A stretch of 64,000 nucleotides of DNA from Andrena cerasifolii (GCF_050908995.1 NC_135128.1:12367114-12431113), one strand, 5' to 3'. Shown: positions 45,891 through 58,462, counted from the first letter of the stretch. Numbers and translations: made by a program. Notes: generated by a model not told the origin, from the letters alone.

Positions 45891-48800
45891 TAGGTGGGTT
45901 TAAGCCATTATTTTGCTGGTGGGTAATTTATTTGAAAAATACAAGTCGCGAAAGATTGCAATGTTTACCCATTTTTGCGAAAATGGGATCTACATATAAA
46001 TTTAATCTTTGCAAGGGTACATCACACCAAGGTGGTTCTTCTGAACATGTTCTAAATACGTATTTCCATAAAAGTTCCTCGTGCGAAAGGGCCTTAATCC
46101 GACGCGCGATATTCATTTATGCCCCCGTCGCGTATCAGAAACATTCTATCTTCACGCTTTATTCTTTTCTTTATTCTGTAGCCACGTGCCACCTAGCCCC
46201 CTCCGCCCCCCTCCCCCCCCTCCCTGTGTGTATACACACTTTAATGGCAGTCTGAACATTACCCTGCACCCTCGAACGTTTACCACTATTAGGTCTTTTG
46301 TATATAAAATAGAACGCTTCCATCAGCCGGAAGCGAGGAGGAAGGAAGAGGGAAGACGGTGCTCGTCGCAAGAAAAGGATGGGCGGGTAGGATATTACGA
46401 CGAGGAACTCCGACCCTCGACTTCCGTCGTGATAAATTAACAGAAGCTTACGACACTTCTAGACCCTTTGTCGAACGTAAAGACAGAGGAATGACATTAA
46501 GGGGATGCTTAACTGGCAGAGATGATTATTTTTAATGAGGCTTGCGCTTGCTACAACCGACGATTACGTGCTGCTGAATATCCACGATGGTCTTGAGTTT
46601 TGATACTCTGGACGTTTCGCTGTAGAAGTGGTAAAGATTATATCTTTGTACGATACTTCGATTGACATATATGTGTTTTCTCCTTTTTTTATTCTGTGGG
46701 AAGGAGTGCTAGAAGATATAGATCTTTTGGGATAGTGTGGAGTTAATTTATGAAGGATTGAAGGGTTGAGTGCAAAGTTTGCTGTGTGGTTATTTTGGTT
46801 CTGGAGGATTTAATAGTAAATGTCCAATTAGATTGAGGGTGAAAGATCTACTATTCTAATTTGTGCAGAGTAAAATAGAAATATTAAAGGTGTTGGTATA
46901 GCAAATGGTTGTTTTAGTGAGTGCAGATTAAGCAACTGTCATTTTACGTGAAAGATTGAGTACTGGTGAAATATAAAGGAAACAGAATTTGAAAGAAATA
47001 TAACCTACAAGAAAAGAAATATAATACTTATTGTTAATAAAATATTTGCTGCGAATCCAGAAAACCATGATCTTAACATCAAAGAAAAAACTCGAAATAC
47101 CACAAACTGAGTGATATTCACATGAATCCCAAGGACAGTAATTTGGTCTGAAGGTTCTCTGCTATTTAATAAAAATAGAAAGGAAAAACGGAAGAAAACT
47201 AGGGGAAATAGCAGCGATGATAGCAGATCCACTTTATGCAAATATCATTAAACTAACGTCAACATCTTATTCATTCCCTTTACCACTGAAATTACCCGTT
47301 CCCATATGAATCAACGTTTACCAAGAGCAGAGAAAGCAAATTTTAAAAGAGCGCGTTGAAAAAATCAAGGGGAGCCGAATACCTTTACCCTGGTCAAAAG
47401 CCAACTTAAAAACGATCAGGTTCTGTTAACAGTTAACGGTATTTTTGCTGCCGTGGTACTTTTCTTCGCTGTAAATAATCATTCCAGTACCATATGAACC
47501 CCCATCATTTACCAAGTTCCCTATACAACCGCTTTGATCCACCCACCGTATCCACCATCCATGAAACCCTGCATCGCACATTCCACTAATTCTTGCGCTA
47601 TCCTCATTATCGAGTAGCAGGAAAGTCAGCCATCCGCGAGACGTGAATGGCGTTGCGCGAGAATCCACGGCGCGATGTAACCTCGTCAGGAAGCGTAGCG
47701 TTGCGGTTAGGTAATAATAAAGCTGCGTTAGGGGTAGAAAGACAGGGTGCCCCAGCCGTGTATGGGCAGACTCTTAGGCGCTGCTGGAGCACCACAGGCG
47801 ACGGGGGAGACCTCGTTGGGGGGCACGAGGGGGCGAGAGAAGCCCCGGAGGTCGGGCTATCATAATATAGATTAGCTCATATGCCTCTCCCCCTTATGTT
47901 AGCTCGGATCTGGCTCATAGCCTCGAGTGCTCCGGGATTCACTATTCATACACGCGACAATTAGATAGGCATTACTCTGTACAGTCGTTTGTGTGCGTGC
48001 GGGGCGGTCGCCCCCCACCCCCCTACACCCACCAGCCTCTCTGTGTACGTGTGTCTGCCAGGGGTGGCACGGAACGGAGTTGGCTGAAACCAAGGACTAG
48101 GAGGGGCGGCTTGAGTCAACCCCTAAGCCAGTGTAAACACGTTTTAATAGAGATTCGCTCGAGCGGTTATAATAGCTTTGCGGATGTACCGGCCCGTCCG
48201 CCTTTCGCGTACCCCTCGCCCCCCGCCACCCTTATCAACGACGTCTGTTCTCGCTGTTCCCCGTCTCCGGTCCCCCCGATCGTTACACCGGGACAGAAAT
48301 TTGATAAATTCGAAGGATTCCACGGTGGACGGCTCCCTGAGAGAGGCTTCCACCCTGCTGGAGGCTGCGGAGGTCTCTGTAAGGGAGGTTTTCACTTGGT
48401 CTCTTTGGATTTCTTTCGTTCTGGGGTGAGATGATGCAGCTGGGAATTTTTGGTTGGAAATCGGTGATTTAGGTAGTGATAGTTTAATTTTTTTTGCTGA
48501 AATTTGAGAAACTAAATCGCAGTTGGTTATAGGAACTGAAGACGACGCAGACGAAGCATAAAGCAACGAAGGAATGTTTACTATTAACTATTCTTAAATG
48601 GGTATCTATTTGAGCTTTGAATTTTTCTGTGCGAGAGGATGTGATAATGTGGTTTGTAAGTTAGAAGGTTTGTTGAAACAGGAATCTTGTTGGGGTAAGT
48701 ATGTACAGTGGCTGATGTATGTTTTGAAACATTTGGTTGGTGTAACCTCGAGCGATTATTTAGGGATGAACCCTCTGGAAACTACAGGTCGCATATGTTC

Positions 48801-51800
48801 CCTGAGTTATTAATTCATTTGCTTCAAAAGTTTGCCGATTTATCAACATCTCAATTAGGATATGCTTGTGTCCTTTGTATCTTTCTGTGTGAGTGGTAAG
48901 TAAGTGTAGACTTAAGGCTCTAGAATCTACACTTACTGTAGAATACGAAAGTATTCTGAAACTTCTTTCAGAATTCAGCATCCTCAAAATGATGACATAG
49001 AGCAACTCTACAAGTAATCAAATCATCAAAACTACTCTAATTGCAATTCAATTCCTGCACCCTCAACTATTTTCCCCAGTCTCACAACTCATCACCCGAC
49101 ATGAAACTATCAACTCACCTCCCACTTCCCCAATCTCGACAAAACTCATCTTCAACCCCCAAATCACTTATTAAAACAGTTATTAAAACTTGTCTTTGTT
49201 ACTAGGAGCTCCACTGCGTCATCAGATTCCAGCGATGAACGAATCGATTTCAACGCAAGCGGGCCATGAGAAAATCTCGAATGCTGGTTAGTTACCGTAA
49301 ACTTTATAGACTTACGGGAAGTTTTCGCCGTGAAACGGCAGCATAAAAGTGAGGCATCAACGTGCAAGGAACTTTAATAAAACCGTGGCTTCCTCGCCAC
49401 GAGTCCCGCCACCCCCCCTTTCCACCGCAACGTTCGCCATCTTTTACCCCGCCTTTCTCTCTTTCTCTCTTTCTGGCACAAAAACGGATGAGTTTCTGCG
49501 ATATCACAGTGCAATTATCTCCGAGGAAATGAGCTTTGCATAGGCACCCGGGAACGTATGCAATACCGGCGAACTTATATATGAAAGAGGTCGCGCAAAG
49601 TAAAGGCTCGTATTTATACGTTCCACGAGGTAAAACGGCGTCTTAGGGCCGTTCAAGCATTTATGGTGCACGCTCCAGTTTTGAAAAGGACGCGGGGAAT
49701 GCTCGCGGTGAATCGCCGGGCTCTGGCCATGATTCTAAAATCCCCGGGAAATTAGTTGACAGACGAGCCAGCTGAAGAAAGAAAAAACGAGAGAAAAGAC
49801 CCGTTGGCGAAAAATCTCTTCGTTAGATTTAATAGGGGCGCGACCTTCGTTCACGTCCCCCTTGATGGGCGATGAATTTTTCAGAGAATTCGGCGTGGCG
49901 CCTGGAAGACGAGTATTAAGGGACACGATTTGGACAAGCGGGATCAAATTGCAAGGCTCCTCGCGTGAATGAGCGATTATGGGACGGAAATAGAGACGGG
50001 AAAGGTAAAGGAAATGTTTCTGAGCCACTTTTTCGATCACAGGGGATGAGTATTTATTGTGGCGGCTAGTGTTTCGGGTAATTATTATTTTTATTATTAT
50101 TCGTGGTAATCGTGGCCTTCATTAGAAACAGTCCGATGGGAATTTTAGTGTCATAGAATTATATCACCGCAGAAAAATAAAACTCTTTATTACTCTATTT
50201 CTTGTCGTCGCAACTATTAAATAATTAAAATCATATGTATGGTGGAACAATTACAATTCCATACATCGTTAAACTAATAGTACCTTAAATAAGTAATATC
50301 TTAAAGTAACTACCATCACCAGCGTATGAAACAAAACACAGTGAAATTGTATTACTTCAAATCAATGTACAATATGAGTAACGAAAATATTCGGACACTA
50401 GGGTAGGTATACTTAGATTTATCTCCTTATATCTTAATTATTTATGCATAAAATAAGTTCATTCTTTTTTCTTCTGTTATAAAATAAATTTCGATATTGT
50501 ATTCAAATAAAAGCCTGATACAGTACTTATAATCCAAGTCTCATCATTTCACTTGAAACACAATCTTCCCAGTTCTCTTTTGACCCACACCACCTCGAAT
50601 CCAACCCTACTAGCCTTAGCATCTCAACTCCTAAACGCCCTAAAAGATAACAACCAGCTTCATCCTCTTTCCATATCATCACAAACCAATCCTCACCGTA
50701 ACTCTCGCAATCCACTACACTCGAATCCTATCGAACAGGTGATCGATGAACACACGTCCGCCCACGCACCGTCGGAATGACCGGCCAGCTCTCAAGTTTT
50801 CTAGCGTGTGCAAGCAGGTTCCCCGGAGAAGGAAGAAGGTAGGGGCCTACGGAGAGAGGGGTGTTCTCTAAGCTGAATAATTCAGCCTCTCATTAGGGCG
50901 ACAAAAGCACCCTGATGGATAGCTGCTTGGCTCCGTTGCCTGTCGTTTGTATGGCGCCACACGTACACATTTCACGTGGCCCCCGATGCTACCTGGCCCG
51001 TGTACGTACGCTAGCAGGCTCTTACAGGAGCCCGGAATACATATAGGCGCGCAAACAATCCATAGACCCGTTCACGGAGGCCTCTTCCGACGACTCGCTA
51101 CGTTTCTGCGTTCTCCAACCCTCGCCCACCACCACTTTCGCCCCTCCCTCCCCCACCGGCCTCGCGTGGCACCCTGCCTCGTCGCTATCAAGGGGCGTTC
51201 TTTTTTTATTTGTCCAACGCAGCCCGCTCGGGGGCTGCTGCTACCACCTTCGAACTCGGTTTGCGATTCTACGACGAGCTTCACGGGATAAGCGGGATTT
51301 AGCCTTTCTTGCGATCGAAACTTCCGCGGAATATTCTGCGAGCAAAGGTAACGTTCGTAGGTCGGGGTGCATGCGCACGGGAAACGATGAGGGCTGTTTT
51401 CCTGGGAATTTTTAATGGTGATAGGGCAATGTTTTTTATGTATGATTTCACAAAGTATATTCGTTATTTTAGTAAAACAGCTTAGCGTGACAGTAATTGG
51501 ATCCCTTACCCTAGGGTGTGGGATTCGTAAGTGAAACGCAGTAATAATGGTAAACTACACACTAAAGAATTTTCTGTAAGATACTTGAAAACCAGTGATT
51601 CCTCTCGTTCGAATGTACAGTAATCTCACCCCTTGAAAATCCAATTCAAATCACCCAGCAAACTACTTTCCGATCGATCGAAAACTCAATCGACCGCGCA
51701 CGAAACAGATTTGCCGCCACGAATCTAATGTCGCCTATGTCCAATCGCCTCTCAATTACTTCAAATCAGAGGATCCCCTCCTCCCCCCTAATTCCAGCTC

Positions 51801-53099
51801 TCAATTACGACCGACTAAATCCCCACGAGCTTACGCTGCACAGTTTGCTCTCTCATTACCACGCATTATTACGAAGACTCGTTCCCCGGGATTGTAAATA
51901 TCCTTCCGCCATCCTATTTATCTCCCCAACCTTCCCCACCCTCGCCCACCTACCCGCCGTCCGGCCAACTCCGAAGCCTCTTTGTTTTATTTCGAATGTT
52001 CTTTCATTTCTTAAAAGGTTCTCCGGTGATAATTAGCACAATGCGCGGCGGCATTAATTATTACCCGTGCTAATTACCCGAGGATAAATCGCTCGGCAAG
52101 GGGTAGCCAGCCGTTGGCGGCGGATTCGAGGGTCGTCGAGGCGGTTCGTGGGGCGGGGGCTGGCGGCTAGTCGGGGGCGGCCCATTACCGTTATTGCAGC
52201 AACAAACCGTCCAACAACAGCGATAAATACGAGCGAGAGGCTGGCGTTACAAATGTCTCTCTGAGTTATGATTATTTAGCGCGACTGCTACCAGCCGTAT
52301 CGTTCGTTGTGGTTTCCGCAACGGCTGCTCTACGGGCGAGTTTACGCAGCCGCGGCTTTTGTCGCTGAGCGTCCATAGTGTCGTCTTTTTTGTCGACTTT
52401 GGTGGTATTTTTATTTCTGCTGGTGAAAGTGTCTTGCGTCATCGTGGCTCCTTGCGAAAGGGTGGAGGAAGAAATAAAGGGGTGGGTTTTGCCATGCCAA
52501 AAAATTCGAAGGGTAATGTCAGACGGTATGAAGTGTTTGACCGCATAGTAGGTAGTTCTACTTGCCCATCTTGACGTTAGAAGAGAGAAGGCATAGTTGC
52601 AGTGGTAAAAGTTTCAAGTTGCAGTCCATTGCGTGAAACACAAGGAATTCTTTGAGTTCTAGCGGGTTTAAATGCTATACACTTGAAATAATGTTGCTAC
52701 AGCTAAACTTTTGTAATGCTATCAACAACGGAAACTCTGGAGTGTTACGATGTACGAGAAAATGGAATTATCCTTCCTTGCAGCTTTACATGGTCAGAAT
52801 GGGTAATGTAGAGAACTCGTATGGTCACAATCGTTTCTTCTGGAAAATAATAAAGCACCTTGCTTTTAAATTTATTTAGTAGGTTGTGCTAATTCTGAAG
52901 ACAATGCGAATTTGTTTCTGATAACAGAGAATATTAATCAAAGAAATGCTTTGAGAAGATTAAATGGGAACCTAGAATCAAACGATTATTAATACTTTTG
53001 TAGAAGCGATTGATTTTGTTGAAGAATCTGTTGATTTCCACATGTCAGTTATTTACAATCTCAAGATACACGTAAAGTCAGCAACAACAAATCAGTGAA

Positions 53100-53520
53100 G
53101 TCAATAAGAGTGCAACATTCGTACACTACGCCTGTCCCACATCACAGGTTACAATTTACACTTCACAATCCATAACTCTCAGTCCACACTTCACGTGCCT
53201 ACACTTCACAGTCAACATGTCACAGGTTACACCTAAGACATCGCACTTCACAGTTCATACCTGTCACTTCACACTTCACAGTCTATGAATCATAGCTCAT
53301 ACATCACAAATCATAGTTTAGAATAGTCCGTAGTTCATTGGGCAATAGAAGATTGTATCTTGGGGCGCCATCTTTCAGCTGTAGAGCGTTGTAGATAACC
53401 GACAGAACAGAATAAACCTATTACCTATTATCTAGTTTAGAATTCACAGCTCCCCCATCACAGTTTATAATTCATACTTCATAGATCATAAGACACATCA
53501 CAATCACACATCACACGTCG
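53100..53520 (+). repeat. CACTTCACA-rich degenerate minisatellite
   Basis: Words such as CACTTCACA, TCACAGTT, ATCACAG and CATCACA recur at irregular spacing over about 420 bp, interrupted by unique sequence at about 53320-53450. This looks like a decayed simple tandem repeat. No coding. Confidence 0.5.
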
Positions 53521-54523
53521 CAAAGTAATTAGTTTTAATTCTAACCGCTAGTAGCGTCATAATCACATTCTATTCTAAATCGATAACGTTGCCTCTGACA
53601 CGAAAATGAGAAGGGTCTCCGGGGACTCCGAGCCATATGACAAAAATTTACATTGGTTGTTATTCTTATCCAATGCCTTTTCTGTGGTGGAAAAAGCAAC
53701 TCAGTCGGTAAAAAAGTCTTCATGCCGCGATCAACTTTTTTACCGAAGACGAGGGCAGTAGATAGCGCGTCAGTTATATGACGCAACCTCACAAGCAATT
53801 CAAAATATTCAACCGCCAATCAAGACATAGTGAAAAAACATTGGGGTATATAATGAAAAAGAAAGACCGAAGGGAACGGCACAAAATTGATTGAAATACA
53901 TTCACCCTATTTCGAAATCATTTAACATTAGGGAGGTAGACACGTCACATGACCTGGCAGATTCGGCAGGTCGGTATTACAGCATTTTTAACTGCACAGA
54001 AATGGTAATACCGATAGATCGACGATTACCCGGTGAACGCAAGAGGGAGCTGTTTGCTATCTCTGTATTCTATTCTGAATAAGGAAAGAAATTCTCAGCT
54101 GTTCCGTTATACTTATAAAAATTTAAACGGAAAGTCGGCTGGTACTGTAAACGTAGAAAATTCATTGTACATTTTAATTACTTGAAATGTGCTTATGCTA
54201 CAATATTCTACGTTAGCAGTAAGGAATTCTAAGTGAAAAGGGAAAATAGATGAGGGAATGTCCCCAGAAAATGAAATTTGTTAGGTTAGACATTTTTTTA
54301 CTAGCAAAGCACCGAAACAGAACATGAAATACACTTATTACACGTCCTCTGCAGAAAGCAGTTATCAACAAACATTATATATACAAAATTGTATTGAATG
54401 TTGAATTGGGCTAGTGAAAATGCGCAGAATGGATGCGCGTGATTATTATGTGGTCGGCTCCTCGAAGTGACAGAAAATATAACCTAAATATATGCTATAT
54501 GACAACAAATGTTTAGTGGCTAT

Positions 54524-54764
54524 TTCAGCTTCAAAGGCATCGCCTTAAAGTTGCAAATAAGAGGCGCAGGCCTTTCAAGAGGCGTTTGAAAATTCTGCAC
54601 CACTTCTCGCTCTTTGATTTGCTCTCCGGAGACGTTACTTTGTGCCATCTCTTTCGACGGCATGTTCTCCTGTTACAAAGCCCAATTTTGTGCATTCTGA
54701 AAATTTTTGCCAGATTTTGGCCCAGGTATCAGGAGAACATGAAGCGAAAAGAGGTATTCTGAAT
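54524..54764 (+). repeat. Satellite locus: 241-bp ancestral-type unit
   Basis: Starts TTCAGCTTCAAAGGCATCG and ends where the next TTCAGCTTC begins at 54765. It contains about 70 bp (GCCTTAAAGTTGCAAATAAG... to CTCTTTGATTTG) that are absent from the 170-bp units. A second such unit lies at 57259-57498. On the minus strand a short frame (about 46 codons, MPSKEMAQSNVSG...) stays open in both copies, but it recalls no protein I know. Confidence 0.9.
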
Positions 54765-56634
54765 TTCAGCTTCGAAGGCATCCTCGATTCTCTCTCCGAA
54801 GACGTTACTTAGTGCCACCTCTTTCGACATCATGTTCTCCTGTTACAAAGCCCAATTTTGTGCATTCTGAAAATTTTTGCCAGATTTTGGCCCAGGTATC
54901 AGGAGAACATGAAGCGAAAAGAGGTATTCTGAATTTCAGCTTCGAAGGCATCCTCGATTCTCTCTCCGAAGACGTTACTTAGTGCCACCTCTTTTGACAT
55001 CATGTTCTCCTGTTACAAAGCCCAATTTTGTGCATTCTGAAAATTTTTGCCAGATTTTGGCCCAGGTATCAGGAGAACATGAAGCGAAAAGAGGTATTCT
55101 GAATTTCAGCTTCGTAGGCATCCTCGATTCTCTCTCCGAAGACGTTACTTAGTGCCACCTCTTTCGACATCATGTTCTCCTGTTACAAAGCCCAATTTTG
55201 TGCATTCTGAAAATTTTTGCCAGATTTTGGCCCAGGTATCAGGAGAACATGAAGCGAAAAGAGGTATTCTGAATTTCAGCTTCGTAGGCATCCTCGATTC
55301 TCTCTCCGAAGACGTTACTTAGTGCCACCTCTTTCGACATCATGTTCTCCTGTTACAAAGCCCAATTTTGTGCATTCTGAAAATTTTTGCCAGATTTTGG
55401 CCCAGGTATCAGGAGAACATGAAGCGAAAAGAGGTATTCTGAATTTCAGCTTCGTAGGCATCCTCGATTCTCTCTCCGAAGACGTTACTTAGTGCCACCT
55501 CTTTCGACATCATGTTCTCCTGTTACAAAGCCCAATTTTGTGCATTCTGAAAATTTTTGCCAGATTTTGGCCCAGGTATCAGGAGAACATGAAGCGAAAA
55601 GAGGTATTCTGAATTTCAGCTTCGTAGGCATCCTCGATTCTCTCTCCGAAGACGTTACTTAGTGCCACCTCTTTCGACATCATGTTCTCCTGTTACAAAG
55701 CCCAATTTTGTGCATTCTGAAAATTTTTGCCAGATTTTGGCCCAGGTATCAGGAGAACATGAAGCGAAAAGAGGTATTCTGAATTTCAGCTTCGAAGGCA
55801 TCCTCGATTCTCTCTCCGAAGACGTTACTTAGTGCCACCTCTTTCGACATCATGTTCTCCTGTTACAAAGCCCAATTTTGTGCATTCTGAAAATTTTTGC
55901 CAGATTTTGGCCCAGGTATCAGGAGAACATGAAGCGAAAAGAGGTATTCTGAATTTCAGCTTCGTAGGCATCCTCGATTCTCTCTCCGAAGACGTTACTT
56001 AGTGCCACCTCTTTCGACATCATGTTCTCCTGTTACAAAGCCCAATTTTGTGCATTCTGAAAATTTTTGCCAGATTTTGGCCCAGGTATCAGGAGAACAT
56101 GAAGCGAAAAGAGGTATTCTGAATTTCAGCTTCGTAGGCATCCTCGATTCTCTCTCCGAAGACGTTACTTAGTGCCACCTCTTTCGACATCATGTTCTCC
56201 TGTTACAAAGCCCAATTTTGTGCATTCTGAAAATTTTTGCCAGATTTTGGCCCAGGTATCAGGAGAACATGAAGCGAAAAGAGGTATTCTGAATTTCAGC
56301 TTCGTAGGCATCCTCGATTCTCTCTCCGAAGACGTTACTTAGTGCCACCTCTTTCGACATCATGTTCTCCTGTTACAAAGCCCAATTTTGTGCATTCTGA
56401 AAATTTTTGCCAGATTTTGGCCCAGGTATCAGGAGAACATGAAGCGAAAAGAGGTATTCTGAATTTCAGCTTCGAAGGCATCCTCGATTCTCTCTCCGAA
56501 GACGTTACTTAGTGCCACCTCTTTCGACATCATGTTCTCCTGTTACAAAGCCCAATTTTGTGCATTCTGAAAATTTTTGCCAGATTTTGGCACAGGTATC
56601 AGGAGAACATGAAGCGAAAAGAGGTATTCTGAAT
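54765..56634 (+). repeat. Satellite array: eleven 170-bp units
   Basis: TGTTACAAAG recurs at exact 170-bp intervals from 54671 to 56541, and TTCAGC from 54765 to 56635, giving eleven complete units. Units are almost identical: visible changes are TTCGAAGG versus TTCGTAGG, one TTTTGAC for TTTCGAC, and one CACAGG for CCCAGG. Near-identity implies recent amplification or homogenisation. 170 is not a multiple of three and stops occur, so the array is not a protein repeat. Confidence 0.97.
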
Positions 56635-56682
56635 TTCAGCTTCAAAGGCCTCGCCTTAAAGTTGCAAATAAGAGGCGCTAAG
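56635..56682 (+). repeat. Truncated 241-type satellite unit
   Basis: TTCAGCTTCAAAGGCCTCG followed by the GCCTTAAAGTTGCAAATAAG segment, cut off after AGGCGCTAAG where a 151-bp tandem repeat begins. It marks the right edge of the homogeneous array. Confidence 0.8.
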
Positions 56683-57012
56683 AGCTTGGTTTTTCAATTT
56701 AAAAATCTGAAAAAAATTCAGGACTATAGTAACAATCATACGTACTTACAGTAAAAATATAATTACAGTGCCAAGCCTGCTTCGATACACAATCGGCATT
56801 TTTCAGCATTTTCTGGCGTTTCATATTTTTCACAGCTTGGTTTTTCAATTTAAAAATCTGAAAAAAATTCAGGACAATAGAAACAATCATACGTGCTTAC
56901 AGTAAAAATATAATTATAGTGCCAAGCCTGCTTCGATACACTATCGGCATTTTTCCGCATTTTTTGGCGTTTTTTATTTTTCACAGCTTGGTTTTTCAAT
57001 TTAAAAATCTGA
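56683..57012 (+). repeat. 151-bp tandem repeat, about 2.2 copies
   Basis: AGCTTGGTTTTTCAATTTAA starts at 56683, 56834 and 56985, an exact 151-bp period. The copies differ at a few positions. They are unrelated by eye to the 170-bp unit and embedded between satellite segments, so the locus is composite. Confidence 0.9.
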
Positions 57013-57258
57013 AACAATTCTCTAATATGTGCCCTGATAACATAAATGCCTCTGATTTTTTTCAAAATTTTTCATCCCCTAGAATAGGAGAAATTCGACA
57101 AAAACCTGATTTCCTATTTTTGCCCTTTACTACCCTCCGGGTGGTGATACGAAGTTGAAAATTGCCACAAATGTATCTTTTTTAATAAGCTTTCGAATGA
57201 TTCATTGAGTCGAATACGGTTCAAGGGCACATTTGACCATCTTAACCGGCTACACCCT
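57013..57258 (+). other. Unique spacer within the satellite locus
   Basis: About 250 bp between the 151-bp repeat and the second 241-type unit, including CTACCCTCCGGGTGGTGATACG. It has no repeat partner in this window. It is probably part of the same composite element. Confidence 0.5.
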
Positions 57259-57600
57259 TTCAGCTTCAAAGGCATCGCCTTAAAGTTGCAAATAAGAGGC
57301 GCAGGCCTTTCAAGAGGCGTTCCAAAATTCTGCACCACTTCTTGCTCTTTGATTTGCTCTCCGGAGACGTTGCTTTGTGCCATCTCTTTCGACGGCATGT
57401 TCTCCTGTTACAAAGCCCAATTTTGTGCATTCCGAAAATTTTCGCCAGACTTTCGCTAATATATCAGGAGAACATGAAGTGGAAAGAGGTATTCTGAATT
57501 TCAGCTTCGCAGGCATCTTCGATTCTCTCTCCGGAGACGTTACTTTGTGCCATCTCTTTCGACGGCATGTTCTCCTGTTACAAAGCCCAATTTTGTGCAT
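57259..57600 (+). repeat. Diverged satellite units, right side of locus
   Basis: A 240-bp unit (57259-57498) retaining the 70-bp segment is followed by a partial 170-type unit ending at TTTTGTGCAT near 57600. TGTTACAAAG is at 57406 and 57576, again 170 bp apart. These copies differ from the central array at many positions (TTTCGCTAATATATC for TTTGGCCCAGGTATC), so they escaped homogenisation. Confidence 0.9.
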
Positions 57601-57955
57601 TGTAATTGTAAGCACTAATTGTAAGCAATCGATGTACAATAGGAAATTTTTTTTTAATGTAGGTTAGTCCGTTGTTGTTCTAACTGCCTAAATTACTATG
57701 ACATAAATACGACAGCGATTTCAAGTGATGTATATGTAACGATAAAAGCATTAATTTAGTAAATGTTTACAATTCCCAGCAGTTCCTATGTCAATGTATG
57801 CCTAAAATGAATATAACCTAACCTCTCATCGTACGAAAATGCATACATTGACTGCATCACGCTTTTACTGTGGCATATTTATCCACCTAACGCTCCAGTT
57901 TTGCTATGATTCCACGTTGGCCGTCCTCCCGAGTAGGCGCCATCTCGTATTCACT

Positions 57956-58318
57956 ATCTGAACTAAATTTGGGAATGCAATCACGGGCTTACGTTGTTTG
58001 TCGTTATATGAGCAAATTTTGAGCTGGGTGAGGTCTCATTCGAAAGAGGAAGGTTCTGTACAGCCCGCTCTGCTCATCGTTTGAGTCACAAAACTCTTTT
58101 AGTGACGTACAATTGCTTGGAATCTGCGAGTGAATTTCGCCCACTTTTTCTCTACTTTGGACACTCATATTATTACATATCAACACAATCTCTTTGAACC
58201 ATGAGCAGTGCGGGCTGCATTCAACCTTCATCTTTCGAATGAGACCTCGGCCAGCCCAAAATTTGCTCATATATGGACAAACAACGTCAGCGCGCAAACC
58301 CATGTTTCGGGCCAGATT
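57956..58318. mobile_element. Long inverted-repeat (foldback) element upstream of foraging
   Basis: The left arm (about 57956-58078) and right arm (about 58200-58318) are inverted copies. The strongest part is ACGTTGTTTGTC...ATATGAGCAAATTTTG...GAGGTCTCATTCGAAAGA at 57991-58052 against its complement at 58222-58287. The outer arms are weaker. The loop is about 120 bp. The palindrome creates similar apparent peptides on both strands, which are by-products. Confidence 0.85.
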
Positions 58319-58462
58319 ATGTCGGTATACAGAGCGCTGCATTACCCGTGTCTACCCCCTTAAAGGGGATTTTAGATGAAAGGAAAGAGTAAGTAAACAA
58401 AAACATATATGCTAGCAACTACAAACCTGGGCCTCACTTTTGCACCATAAACGCTTCTCATT

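Larger units (their letters stand above)
41241..54523. other. Intergenic desert, no recognised gene
   Basis: About 13 kb. GC-rich islands with GA-rich runs lie at about 41530-41710, 44250-44470, 47640-48420, 50940-51300 and 51890-52200. The rest is AT-rich. No open frame resembles a known protein. Repeats listed separately are the direct repeat near 45.5/45.8 kb and the CACTTCACA-rich tract at 53100-53520. Some islands could be promoters of non-coding RNAs, but no motif decides this. Confidence 0.5.

Noticed and set aside
45773..46255. 160-codon plus-strand open frame
   Set aside because: It runs through repeat-derived DNA and a poly-C tract. A peptide PIFAKMG appears on both strands because of a small palindrome, showing it is not a real protein.
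58004..58342. 112-codon minus frame and 61-codon plus frame sharing a RP-PAQNLLI peptide
   Set aside because: The similarity arises from the inverted repeat itself; no transposase motifs are seen.
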